DNA of 64,000 nucleotides, taken from positions 489,436,711 through 489,500,710 of the forward strand of contig VDFB02270651.1 in NCBI GenBank assembly GCA_007258455.2, read 5' to 3'. A model generated the notes under the pieces. The model saw nothing but the letters and a program-made list of their open reading frames with translations, searched no databases and was not told the origin of the DNA. The position numbers and the translations under genes are program-made. Source of the stretch: Sequoia sempervirens (taxonomy: Eukaryota > Streptophyta > Pinopsida > Cupressales > Cupressaceae). Below are positions 13,025 to 23,990 of this stretch, in pieces. Every line of letters begins with the position of its first letter. Positions within the stretch are counted from its first letter, which is position 1.

Positions 13025-13824
13025 CCATTTCCACAGTCCACATTTTTTTTACTATTACAACACAATTGCAGTCCTAATCAACTTCTACTTTTTCAGTTAT
13101 GTTTTTTAGTTATGCAGACTTTGTCATGCTCTATTTTATAGGAGAGTGGTGATTTGCATTTATATTTCTATTTTGAGTCCTTGTTTCAATAATAATCTCC
13201 CAAACTTATGTATATATATGGTTCGATGGTCGAGGAGAATACAAGAATAGTAGATATAGCAGATAGATATGTTTAGATAGTTTTATTTTGTTACACAAAA
13301 CAATACTCTTGTTTCTAGTTATGTTTTTTATGAATAAGATATCCTTGAATATTATTATTATATTTTGATATATGTGTTATGCAATGAAGAGGTTTTTAAT
13401 TACTGTTATGGTTAATTGATTTGAGAAGCTAGATTTGAGTTTATCCTATGTATTTAGTCACTTGAAAAGGGTTACTCAAGGTAACTATTCCCAATTTTAA
13501 TTTATACATATCTATTTATGTTGTTATAGTAGTTACCTTCATTATTGCATTTTTCTTAATTAGATTCTTCATGTGAATGTGAATTAAATCATGAATAAGA
13601 TCTTGTCTTGTAATAATTCATGCTTTATTTGTCTTAATGAATTATTCTCCAAAGTGAGTCAAATTTAGCAACACTAGTTAGTTATAGAGTTTAGTTTTGA
13701 CAATGAACTAGTCATAGACTTTAGTTGTAAGTGCCACTAGCAATGGTTTTAGATTCAATTATTTTTACTGTTATGTAGTTTATGTTTTTCTTGCATGTGT
13801 AAACACCTATACTAGAATGATATA
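13025..13824. other. AT-rich interval without a gene
   Basis: No coding region or repeat partner recognised. It continues the sequence interrupted by the chromovirus at 5230 and extends to the left LTR of element F. Confidence 0.45.
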
Positions 13825-15369
13825 GGTAGTGTAGATTCTCTAGATGCACATATAGTGACAACATCATCACAACCTTACATTAGCCCTGGTTGATAATTAA
13901 ATGGAGTATTTACAAGGGTTTAGTGGACTATTCAGTTAGGGATCCCCTCTAAATTATGTGAAGATCACCAAGTTTACTAAAAATTAGTTGGGCCTTACAC
14001 TATGTTTTGGGTCCCTTAATTATTTGGACTTAATTAAGCCTCTAATTGACTCCATAATGTCCTTAAATTATGTATTCCATAGCCCATTTGCACCACTTTT
14101 AAATAAATTGAAAGAAAATAAAATGAATTCATCTAATACTTTTCCCCTAACACCTTAAATTTCAAAAAATAGGATCATGACTCATTCATCATAATGGGAC
14201 TCATGTCATAATGGTACTCATTTTCCCAATGGGGGAACTGTCTTGCTACTCCATTTCCCTCCAAATTTGGATATGTCGGTGGTGGCCTTATAATATTTCA
14301 ATTTCCACTTGCAAAGGTCAGCTATTGGGATCTATTTTTTGGGAAATTAAATAAATGCCTATAAATACATAGTCCTTTTTATCATTTGAAATCTAAGTGG
14401 AATTTTTGAGAGATCCTATGAGAAAATATCATTGTCAAGAGAAATAAAGAGCAACATTATCTGTCATTTTTCAGCAGTAATCAAGATCCTATCATCATGT
14501 CAAGATCCATGTGTGTTCATGTTGTGTTTTTAAGGCTAGCATTATGATGTAGGTTTTCGAGCATTCAAGCAAGCATTCAAGAAATCTATCACTCCAATTC
14601 AGCAAGATCCAAATCCTTGGAGTGTTGTGTTTTTCTTTAGTCCTGTAAGGGTAGCCATTAAAGGTTTGGTGAGTTGTAACAAGCATTGTTCATTCATAAT
14701 TCCCTTCCATTTTTCATTATCTTTCTATCAAGGTTTAATCACCAAATCAAGGTTTGACTAAGGCAAACCCCCATTCACATAAAATAAAATAAATTCTTCT
14801 CTTTGTGTATGTGCATGTCTTAGGTTGAAGAGACCTCAAAGGAGAAATTTTTCATTGTTTCATTTGGTTTCATCATTGTGGTCAAACCATTGAAACTCAA
14901 TTATAGGTTTTATTTTTGACTTTTCGATAGTGGGACTTGAAGCAAACAAAAGCTTGGATCTTGCACCAAAGGACCCAAAAATTTGATACAGACACTTGTA
15001 CAAATACCCATTTGACCATGGATGAATGAGTCCTTGTAGGCACCTTAAAACCAACTTTTCTAAGCATATTTTTCGTCCTCTACACTTCCCAGATCCCCTA
15101 GTAAACTGTTGTTTGCATTTGTCAACCTTCAGGATCTTACATTTTTTTTATACTAGGGAATTTAAGATCAGTAGTTTAATCATTCCAAAATATTTATAAT
15201 CAATTCCAATCACCCACTTTATGTAGATCTAGGTCTGATTGGATCACCTTTAGGGCTGAAAGTCAATTATATGACCTTGTGATCTACATCTCCATGAAGT
15301 TTATAAAAATGTAGAAAGGGCCCTAGGTTATGGACACTAACTTTAGAGTCACCAAATTTTTATGTTTCA
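13825..15369 (+). repeat. 5' LTR of element F (start approximate)
   Basis: It aligns with 24988-26351 from 'ttacactatg' near 13993 onward and ends ATGTTTCA. The next bases, TTTTGGTGAACC, match the post-LTR sequence of elements G and H. The first 170 bases have diverged from the other LTR or contain an extra piece. It contains repeated GGGACTCAT-type words near 14175-14225. Confidence 0.7.
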
Positions 15370-16440
15370 TTTTGGTGAACCTAACATGCTTACACTATAA
15401 AATTTCTAGAATTGGAATTCCTTGAAACCCTAGGTTTAGATTTGCATTGCAATGTTTTGTATTTCTCATTTAGGGTTCCATTTTTGCATTCTAAAAGCAT
15501 CAAAAATTCAAAAAAAATGTAGTCATATTGCATCATAGCTTCCATTAGAATTTTTTTTAGTCAACTTTAGATCAGATTCATATTTGATTTGCATTCATTA
15601 AGTGGTTAAAAATATGAAATTGTTACTTGCATTTAGATTTCATCTTTCATTTAAGTCAGAAAAGTAAAAAAGTGGCATACCTTTGTTTCAAGTTGGCATC
15701 AAATCTTCATTTTCAGAATTTTTCATGTTCAAATTAGATAGGTATTACATATTAGATCTGAAAAATTCCATTCAAAAGTGTCCCTTGTTACATATTTACA
15801 TTTAGATCATATTGTCTTAAATTGAAAAAAATTGCATTGTTTGATTTCAAGTTGAATCAAATCATCATTTCCAAGTTGTGACATCTTGGAATCAGTCAAA
15901 TATTACATTTTACATTTGAAATTTGAATTAAAAACTTGTAAAAAGCATTTTCAATTTTATTTTGCACTTGATTCTTGCATTACATTGTCTTAATTTGAGA
16001 AAAATCTAGAAAAATAGCCACTGTTTAACTTGTTTGCAACTTGAGAAAGGAACATCAAACTTAAAATTTTCACTTTCTAGAACCTTGTACAAGGACTTAT
16101 TTTCCTTTGGGTGAACTTGTCCTTCTATAGGTGTCTCAAAAAACTTTTACACACTATTTTGTCTTGGTATTAGCAGTTTGTTCCAGCTTGCAAATCTCTT
16201 TTGAAATTATGAAAAATTGTTATTGTATGTACAAGAAAAGTGTTATTTTACTTGATTTATTACAAATTTAGGAAAATTGTTGCATTTCAGATCTGTAGAA
16301 CAATTATTTACATCATGTTCCCATTGTAAAAATCCTTGGTTATCATAATTCATGTTCTATTTTCAAATCTTGTTGATCAGTTTAAGAAATTTTTGTTACA
16401 AGAATTTACAAATATGAAGTTATTTCTCCTCTTTTCTTGT
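15370..16440 (+). other. Leader of element F, non-coding
   Basis: It begins with the presumed primer site TTTTGGTGAACC, shared with elements G and H. I cannot assign the tRNA with confidence. The rest is T-rich leader with no supported ORF. Confidence 0.55.
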
Positions 16441-16815
16441 TTTTCATTGATCCCTCTCCCACTATCTCTCCTATGTGTGAGGTTAGTTTGGTGAAAGAGA
16501 ATACAATTCTTGATAACCGTGATAATCATAAGTGTTCTTCTCCTGATACTTTTCTTACTTGAAATGAAGTGTCTTGGTGTTAGAAGATACAATCATTGAG
16601 CATCATGAGAATATTGTTTGTTTCTCTCCTACTACATCCCCTACTTGGGAGGATATAATTGGAAAAGATGGTGTGATAATTGATAAAAAAATCAGAGTTT
16701 TCTTCTCCTGATACCTCCCTTACTTGTGACAAAGTTATCTTAGAAGATCCAACCATTGAATGTCATGAAAATATTGTTTTCTCATCTCCTAAACCTCTCC
16801 TACTTGTGAAGATAT
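16441..16815 (+). repeat. Imperfect coding tandem repeat of about 165 bp
   Basis: About two and a third units. Matching landmarks are 'gttcttctcctgatac' at about 16534 and 16700, and 'atattgttt' followed by 'tctccta' at about 16610 and 16770. The repeats encode Ser-Pro and Thr-Cys motifs within the degraded Gag region of element F. Confidence 0.65.
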
Positions 16816-17960
16816 TAGGGTGCAAGTGGATGATATCATTGATACATATCTTTCAAATGATAGTTATGTGGCTTTACTATATGAGTATGATAAGGTGACA
16901 TTTGATCCCCCCTCAATAGAAGATCATCAACAAGAAGTCAAATATGTTGAGGTTAGGAATGCACAATTGACCATTAGATCTCCCTTGATTATTGGACCTC
17001 CCAAGGGTTCTCTAATCATTGGGCCAACTAAGATTCCTTTTGAACCTCCTAAGAGTCCTTTAGTTATTGGACCTCCTATGCCACTTCTTATCATAGGACC
17101 TCCTCAACACCAACCGAAACCTTTAGGGAATATCTTAAATTTTGTAACCTGGAAACTCACTAGTAACAATGTTTTATAGCAACCAAGTTATCATACTATT
17201 ACTCATACATATAACACAAGGAAAATAGGCAATCACAAACCATTCCTACATCAATACCATTTATGCAACCTATTTTTCCTAGTGCCGCTCATTTACCTTT
17301 ACATAGTGGAAAGAAGTATGAACTTGTTGAACTTCACAACACTCATACTAAGATATCCTTGTGGGATTTAATCCAAGAGTCACATATTTACCATAGCATG
17401 TTTCAAAATTCTTTCCAAAAATTTGTTATCCCTCCTAGTGCACAACCACATTACATGGAAACTTTGATTGAGATTATGAATTCACCTAATTTGGACATTA
17501 TATTTCATCAAAGTGAATTACCTCTATTGGAAAAACAACAACAAAAAGAGGCTTTGATGATATTGTCTATAATTGAAAATATTGGCATTGGGCATACTTT
17601 CATCCAGTTTGACACTCAATGTTTGTAGTGTAAACCTTTTGGATAAACTTGGAGTGGACAAGATTAAAATTCAACTAGTTGAGTTTTCTATTCATGGTTT
17701 TGATCATGTGGGAAAGTAGCCACTTGGTGTGATAACATTACCTATTAAATCTAGTAGGGTTACTTTGTAAACTCTTCCAATGTCACCCCCATGATCTGTC
17801 ATATAATCTTCTCTTGGGTAGGCCATGGATTCATGAAATGAATGTGGTGCCTTAAATGTTACATCATCTAATGAAATACATTTACAAAAATAAGCTCCAC
17901 ATGATAAAATTTGATTCTAAACCTAAGAGTTTTTTACAATTGAAATAGGAATGAAAAATC
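16680..17960 (+). pseudogene. Element F gag-protease, left part
   Basis: The open stretches at 16680-16898, 16820-17179 and 17263-17628 lie in shifting frames. A Pro-rich repeat at 16978-17110 contains 'IIGPP' and 'VIGPP' several times. The protease part from about 17580 shows 'LNVCSVNLLDKLGV', 'FDHVG' and, near 17815, 'LLGRPWIHEMNVVP', which is the retropepsin flap-to-C-terminal signature of plant Ty3/gypsy elements. A deletion just upstream of LNV has removed the segment that should carry the catalytic Asp, so the protease is inactive. TIR element C follows at 17964. Confidence 0.75.
16978..17110 (+). repeat. Pro-rich IGPP coding repeat
   Basis: Four to five degenerate repeats encoding (L/V)IIGPP with Pro/Lys/Ser spacers, each unit about 27-36 bases. 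It lies in the linker between Gag and protease of element F. Confidence 0.7.
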
Positions 17961-18123
17961 CTTGGGTATGTGCAGGATCATGATGGGCCAAAAAGTGGAA
18001 ATATGATGGGTATGTGGCTGATGACTTTTTTTTTACCCAAAATTGATGAAACGAAAAGGGTTTTTAGAGGAAATTCTCAGATTTCCACTAATATAAATTA
18101 TGCTTTACTTTGAATTTAATAAG

Positions 18124-18422
18124 TGTTGGTGTAAATAGTTTTTTTTACTTTTTACACTTTGTCTTAAGCTTAACTTATGACACTTATATTTAATATTTGT
18201 TTAGATTTGTCTCAGGTAGTTTTACTCGTGACTCATCTTGTTTTGTGATGGTGAGTTTGTTCACCGCATTTCTTGCCTATTTAATAGGCTTCTTTGTACA
18301 TGATTATGCAATTTTTTATCCTAGCTTTAATTAAGCTTATCACATTATTTTGTGATTATTCTCGGATGTGAAGGTTGGTTTTGCAGGTTGTGTTCCTGGT
18401 GATTTGGAGCTTCGCTCCTACA
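18124..18422 (+). repeat. 5' LTR of the Gag-only element
   Basis: 299 bp, TGTTGGTGTAAATAG...CTCCTACA. It is about 97% identical to the 3' LTR at 22301-22599, and several of the differences are C-to-T or G-to-A. Confidence 0.95.
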
Positions 18423-18438
18423 TGGTATCAGAACTGGC
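18423..18438 (+). other. Primer-binding site (initiator tRNA-Met)
   Basis: TGGTATCAGAACTGG immediately follows the LTR. It is the standard plant copia primer site with one change (AAC for AGC). Confidence 0.9.
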
Positions 18439-19922
18439 CTCCTGCCCTTCCTTCCGCTGAGAATTTTTTGCATCTGGTGTTTTGGCAGACCACTATGTGG
18501 TTAGCCTGCACTATTTTTACAAAAAATATTTTCAGGAAAATATTTCTGTGATTTTTTTTCATAAATTTGGAGCAAATTTATAGGTTTATTTGTAGATCGG
18601 GCTTGTACATTGGTCAGATCGGTCACATCACAGGTCGTGATTTATATCTGGTTGCTAACATCGCTTGAAATTCCTATCACCATTGGCGATCTATGTACCG
18701 TTGATCGGTGCCCGATCCATCTTTGTCATCATCAACTTCACTGATAGGATTTTGGCTTGCTGTGTTAGATCCATCCTTCTATTCGGTGGGTCTTCCACTG
18801 ATAGATCTCTAGCATCGGTGGATTTTCTTTGTGTTTTGCAGCCGGCCCCCTGTATACTTCTGTCGGCCCATCATTTAGTTGACCATCAAAGATCCGACAT
18901 TGGGCACTGGCTCATCGGCAATTCCATTGATCCTGGTATAGTCCCTTCATTGACATCAGATTTGGATCTATGGTCCAATCATTCATCAAGTCCAAGCTTT
19001 GTCTTTGCATACCCTAAGTCTCTCAATCAACAATTTTTTTTTGGATTCATCGATGCTATCACCAGTTCAATCATCCTCTGGGCATCAGACCTCCCGTCGG
19101 TTCTTTGGTTGATGGTCCTTATTTTTAACATGCCCGTGGATTCTTGGTGATTGGCTATTTCTTTGTCGACATATTGACGATTGCTTTTGAATTGGCTAAA
19201 GTCTTCACTCGCAGGTCATATCTCCCGTCACCCTCCTCAGTCAGATCTACTTTCCTAGATCCACATTCAGATTGGGAGTCTTTGCTCTGGCCGCCTTGTC
19301 CAAGCCCCCACACTATCTGCGACATCTTTGGTACCTACGCCAGCCTTGTCTTGAATAGTCAAGCTCTAGGTATGATCTAGTCATCGCTGTGAAAGGTGGC
19401 CTACAGTTTTGGGATCGGTTGTCATTGTATCCATTGCTTGGTACGCTGCATCAGATCCGTCAGGGTACGGGTAAATCAACATTAATTCGTAGGTTTTATT
19501 CATTTTTAAATCCGCTGTCAAAGATTTATATATATCATAAATTGTGATTTAAAATTTTATATTAAAAGGCCGACCTTATATTGTTTTGGATACAAAGCAT
19601 TGTATTCAATAGGCTAACGGATTTATAAGTGGTGGCATTCTTGAAAAAAAAATATTATTCATATGAATGACCAAGTGATAGCACTCAGGAGCCCGATTAT
19701 TGCACCAACTTAGCTTGAAATTTGTATTTTCCCTTCAAGTGCCTCTTTATAGGCCTTTTTTTAAATTTTCTCTCAAAAACAACTCCCACCATTGTAAACG
19801 CACTGATTTATAAAGTGCTGATTATTTTTTGTTGGGGGGATTTTTTATTGAGTGAAAAAGGGGGGGTGTCTCTGTGTGTTCTTCTTGCATTTTTTTCTCT
19901 CACACTACAACAACAATCTAAA
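18439..19922 (+). other. Long GC-richer leader of the Gag-only element
   Basis: About 1.5 kb between primer site and Gag start. Part of it (about 18590-19480) is clearly richer in C/G and in GATC/CGGT words than its surroundings. Open stretches at 18665-19150 and 19144-19380 show no recognisable domain, and I do not call them genes. The leader may hold packaging signals or a captured sequence. Confidence 0.5.
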
Positions 19923-22019
19923 ATGGATAAATCGGTTCCTCTACTCACACCATACAATTACTTTGAGTGGAAAAATGAAATGGAAATTCACTTAAGGAAG
20001 TTAAAATTGTATAGAATAACAATGGGTATTGATAAGGAACCTACAGAAGATGAAGATAAGCCTAAATGGTTCAATAAGTGTGATGAAGCTTTTGGCACCT
20101 TATGCATGGTTGTATCTCCTGATCTATGCTTTCATATTATGTCTACAAAATCACCAAATGAAGTGTGGAATACTTTGAATACTCTATTTGGTAAACAGGA
20201 TGATTTGAGAGCACATTCATTAGAGAACGAGCTCATAGGATTGAGCCCATGCAATTTTGACACCATTCAAGATTTCTTCACTAAATTGAATGCCATAAGA
20301 TTACAGTTACAATAGTGTGGAGTTAAAAATGATGACTCACAATTGATTTTAAGCATTCTTTCAAAACTTGGTCCTGATTATGCAGTGTTTGTTTCTACAT
20401 TTCATGCAATGAAAAGAGCCTTAGGAAAAGGATTTACTATGCCTTCTCTAGGTGAGTTCGCAGCTGATCTCACAAAGGAGCAAGATAAATTGATTCAAAT
20501 GGGCATTATTAAATCTAAATCTTCCAAGTCTCAAGCCTTGACTGCAAAACAAGGCACTAATAAGAAAAATAAGAAACAACAGAACCAAGGAGATAGAAAG
20601 AAAGATTCAGATAAATCTTCATCTACTTCTAAAGTAGATTTTAAAAAAGATGATTCATCTAAGAAGAAGTCCACTTGTGCATATTGCAAGAGGAGTGGAC
20701 ATGAAGAACATTCTTGTTACAAGAAGGAAATAGATGAACTGAAACATCTTCTTGAAAAGAACAACATCAGTTTGCCTTCTCGAATCGTTGATTCAGCTTC
20801 TTCTAATTCCAAAAATTCAAAATAGTCAGAATTTGATAAGGAAAAGGGCCATACTACAGCGACAAGTAAGTCAAAAGGTAAAGCTCTTTGTGCTTCTACA
20901 GGTCTTGGATCAGGAAGATGGCTCCTAGATTTTGGAGCTTCTCATCATATGGCTTCTACACAGTCTATGTTCTCTTCTTTTGAGCCTTGTGTTATGCCAC
21001 CTATTCTGATGGGAAACAATACATACATGGATGTAATTGGGAAAGGATCTATTGATATTGGAGATGGCACTTTCAATGATGTTTTGTGTGTACCTCATCT
21101 TTCAAACAATCTCCTTTCCATCTATCAGATCACTTATGGTGGAACAGGGAAGACTGTTGAATTCACACCTAATTCAGTTATCATCAAAGACCTGGAGAGC
21201 AAAGAGATAATTGCTACTGGGATAGTTGATCATGCATCTCGGTTATACACTTTTTCAGAATTTGCACCTGATGATGGTTCTGATCCTTTGGTTGTTGATC
21301 ACACTCCTAGAGTGAGCTTTGATTTTGAGGAGAACTTTGGCTACTTGAACTTGGGTATTCTCACATATGATCAAATTCTTGAGCCTTGCATTCCTTCTCC
21401 TCCATCTATTGTTGCTTCTGAGGATACTAGTGGTGTGACATTCATGGATTCTTGTGATTCAGTGCAACAGGATACACATTGTCTTCCAAATATAGCTACT
21501 TTGGATGACTACTTGATAGGCATTGCAGGTTTGTTTATGGAGTCTCATATTTTAGATTTGGGAGACACTATTCATGACATACATCTTCTCTTTGATGAAG
21601 TTGATTCTTCTTCAGTTGTTGTGGAGGAACCTTTGGATCTTCTTGTTCAATCTTCACATGATCATTCCTCATAGTTTGACATGATTGTGGATACTTTTGA
21701 GCAGCATTTGGAGGAGGCACCTTTCTCTTCAGAGAAGAAAGTTGAGTCTTTGGATTGTGTTCTACATACATCTCTACTAGGTTCTAGATTGTCATCTTCA
21801 TCAGTGTGGCCTAGAATGCCTGATTTGATGGTGGCAGCTTTTGGCATCAACATGGAGATAGATGAGCAGTTTTCAGAGGCTTTTTATTTTTTGAGCTTTC
21901 TTCCCTTATACTCCTTTCAGGACTGGGAAGACATTCTTCATGCACTTTTGGTTTTGTTTCTTCCTAAGCGGAGGAACATTGTTCAACGATCATGGACCGT
22001 CTTCTACATCCAATTTTGA
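19923..22019 (+). pseudogene. Gag-protease ORF of the Gag-only copia element
   Basis: A single frame of 699 codons, broken only by three TAG stops (about 20313, 20823, 21672). It starts at the ATG in MDKSVPLL after the leader. Residues 1-230 are a copia Gag (UBN2/gag_pre-type: 'YFEWKNEMEIHL', 'PNEVWNTLNTLF'). A Lys/Ser linker leads to a perfect zinc knuckle, CAYCKRSGHEEHSC, at about 20673-20715. The protease-like part has 'WLLDFGASHHM' near 20920; the usual Asp-Ser-Gly is Asp-Phe-Gly here. 'VLCVPHLSNNLLSI' follows, as in copia. A remnant like the start of the pre-integrase segment ('FGYLNLGIL') leads into about 230 acidic residues of unknown nature, and integrase and RT never appear. Confidence 0.88.
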
Positions 22020-22291
22020 GCATCAACCATTGGTACAGTTGACTTCTTGAGGGAAGACTGCATAGTCTTTCTTATCCTTTCTATTTTGGAAGGGACTTCT
22101 TCCTTGCATGAGATTATTTCTTGTGTTGGGAAACTTGTTTTGGGGAGGAGTTTTGTCCCACTAGGTTTTCTCCTTTTCTCCGGTTATGAGAGATTTCATT
22201 TGCATTTGTACATTAGTACCTAATATGGCCTTGTAGTTGGGACTCATATTTGCATTTCATCTTGCATAATAATCTCCCTAAGTTTTCACTT

Positions 22292-22300
22292 AAGGGGGGG
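22292..22300 (+). other. Polypurine tract of the Gag-only element
   Basis: AAGGGGGGG sits immediately before the 3' LTR. Confidence 0.88.
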
Positions 22301-22599
22301 TGTTGGTGTAAATAGTTTTTTTAACTTTTTACACTTTGTCTTAAGCTTAACTTAGGACACTTATATTTAATATTTGTTTATATTTGTCTCAAGTAGTTTT
22401 ACTCGTGACTCATCTTGTTTTGTGATGGTGAGTTTGTTCACCGCATTTGTTGCCTATTTAATAGGCTTCTTTGTACATGATTATGCAATTTTTTATCCTA
22501 GCTTTAATTAAGCTTATCACATTATTTTGTGATTATTCTCAGATGTGAAGGTTGGTTTTGTAGGTTGTGTTCCTGGTGATTTGGAGCTTCACTCCTACA
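22301..22599 (+). repeat. 3' LTR of the Gag-only element
   Basis: 299 bp, TGTTGGTGTAAATAG...CACTCCTACA, followed by the target duplication ATAAG at 22600-22604. Confidence 0.95.
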
Positions 22600-23236
22600 A
22601 TAAGTAATTATTATTCATTTTCTATTCAAATTACGACTAAAGTCCTAATTGATAGACTGATTAAAAAACATATATAGCTTTCAAACGGTATCACATTTTT
22701 TGAATCCAAAACATGTGTCACATTCTATGCTTCGCATACTATAGGATTAAAAAAATAAAAATTGAATTTCATGAAGTTTTGACCAAGTTAAGGTGGTCAG
22801 ACATATGAGTTTTTATATTTTTAAAAAGGTTGCAATAAAAAGTTCATAAATTCATCATTTACTGGAAACAAATTACAAAAAATATATGCACTACATTAAA
22901 ATGATTCCCCACTTATATCTAAAATCTTATAAAAGTACATATCATTTTATTGTGGTTAGGGTGGTCAGATAGACACCTACTTCTTCTTTTTCCCTGAAAT
23001 TTAAGTACCACTGCATTGAAATTTCAAATTTTCACCAAATAGATTTTTTTAAAAAAACAAACCTAGTATTTTAGAAGCTACATTCAATTTTCTGCAGATT
23101 CTATTCTTACATATTTTTGAAATAATATAGATAACTTATTCAAACTTTTATGTCAAGTTTCCTAACTCTGATTTTTCTGAATTTTTTGCCACTTAAGTGC
23201 CTGTTTTTTTCATGATGATCCTGCACATACCCCCTT

Positions 23237-23990
23237 TTAGAATATTGACACCAACTACAAAAGTGAAACCTTTGCAAAAGAAGAAAAGAATTATTGGATT
23301 TCATTTGTGACCAATTTATTGGAAGATGATTGGGTTTCCTTAGATTTTACACCTACATTAATGGGAGAATACAAGATTACATGCAAATTAGGAAAAGAAA
23401 AAGAAGTTGCCATATATCAACACAAGCTAAGTCATCAAAAACCATGTGAGCACAAATTTTATCAAATAAGAGGGAAATAAACTACATGGTGCATCCACAT
23501 ATTTTGAGAATGATCATGAAAAACCTCCTTCCTCAAATGAAATTAAAGCACTTTATGGTGAGGGTTACAAACTTTTGAAACAACTTGGCTATAATGGAAA
23601 ATGTTGTGGTGTTAAAGAACAAGGTATTTGTGTCCCTATAGAGCCTAACATGTAAGAAACAACTAGAGGTATTGGTTATTGTCATTCAATTAATAAATAA
23701 CATTAGTTGATGCTCCTCGTGATGTGGTAGTTGTAGTATTATATCATATTCATTACCATGCATGAGGGTATAAACTTGGCTTTATGAAATCATATTTCCT
23801 TTTTTCATGGAGCAGCATATCATCATCCATTTTCAACTCACCTTTTGTCCTTATACTTTGGGGGCAAGGGGTTAGGTCTCCTTGTCCTAGTATGGCACTT
23901 GTCATAGTCCCTTTGTCTAGTTGTCTTCCTTCCATATATATAATGAGAAAGATTGGGATGCAAGTGACCTACCTTAGGTGGCCTTGCATG
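23237..23990 (+). pseudogene. Element F, G-patch and C-terminal remnant
   Basis: This resumes the F reading frame after TIR element C. At about 23555-23685 a G-patch-like segment is readable: 'LLKQLGYNGKCCGVKEQGI', then 'RGIGY'. G-patches of this kind follow the protease in several plant Ty3/gypsy lineages and in betaretroviruses. Stops and frame changes are frequent. Near 23940 the remnant ends with text resembling the C-terminal end of element G (near 36235), which supports common descent. Confidence 0.6.

Larger units (their letters stand above)
18124..22599 (+). mobile_element. Copia-type Gag-only LTR retrotransposon (TR-GAG-like)
   Basis: Complete in structure: 299-bp LTRs (TGTTGG...CTCCTACA), an initiator-Met primer site, a long leader, one Gag-protease-like reading frame, a polypurine tract and a 3' LTR. 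It has a 5-bp target duplication, ATAAG (18119-18123, 22600-22604). The two LTRs differ at about 8 of 299 positions by my reading, so this is among the youngest insertions in the window. Integrase, RT and RNase H are absent, so movement would need proteins from another element. It resembles the TR-GAG class described in plants. Confidence 0.92.
17964..23232 (+). mobile_element. TIR element copy C, split by a copia-type insertion
   Basis: The left TIR GGGTATGTGCAGGATCATG starts at 17964 and the matching right TIR ends at 23232. It is flanked by the 4-bp duplication CCTT (17960-17963, 23233-23236). The element proper is 17964-18123 plus 22605-23232, about 790 bp. The Gag-only retrotransposon at 18124-22599 is inserted in its left part. 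Confidence 0.93.

Noticed and set aside
14170..14230. GGGACTCAT repeats in the LTR of F as hairpins
   Set aside because: They are direct repeats of the word, and the arms do not pair well, unlike G and H.
14860..15054. ORF similar to another at 25917-26105, suggesting a conserved protein
   Set aside because: The similarity is at DNA level because both lie in the LTR pair of element F.
18665..19380. Open reading frames of 161 and 78 codons in the Gag-only element leader
   Set aside because: No recognisable domain, and they lie in the GC-richer leader before the true Gag start; length is expected by chance in this composition.
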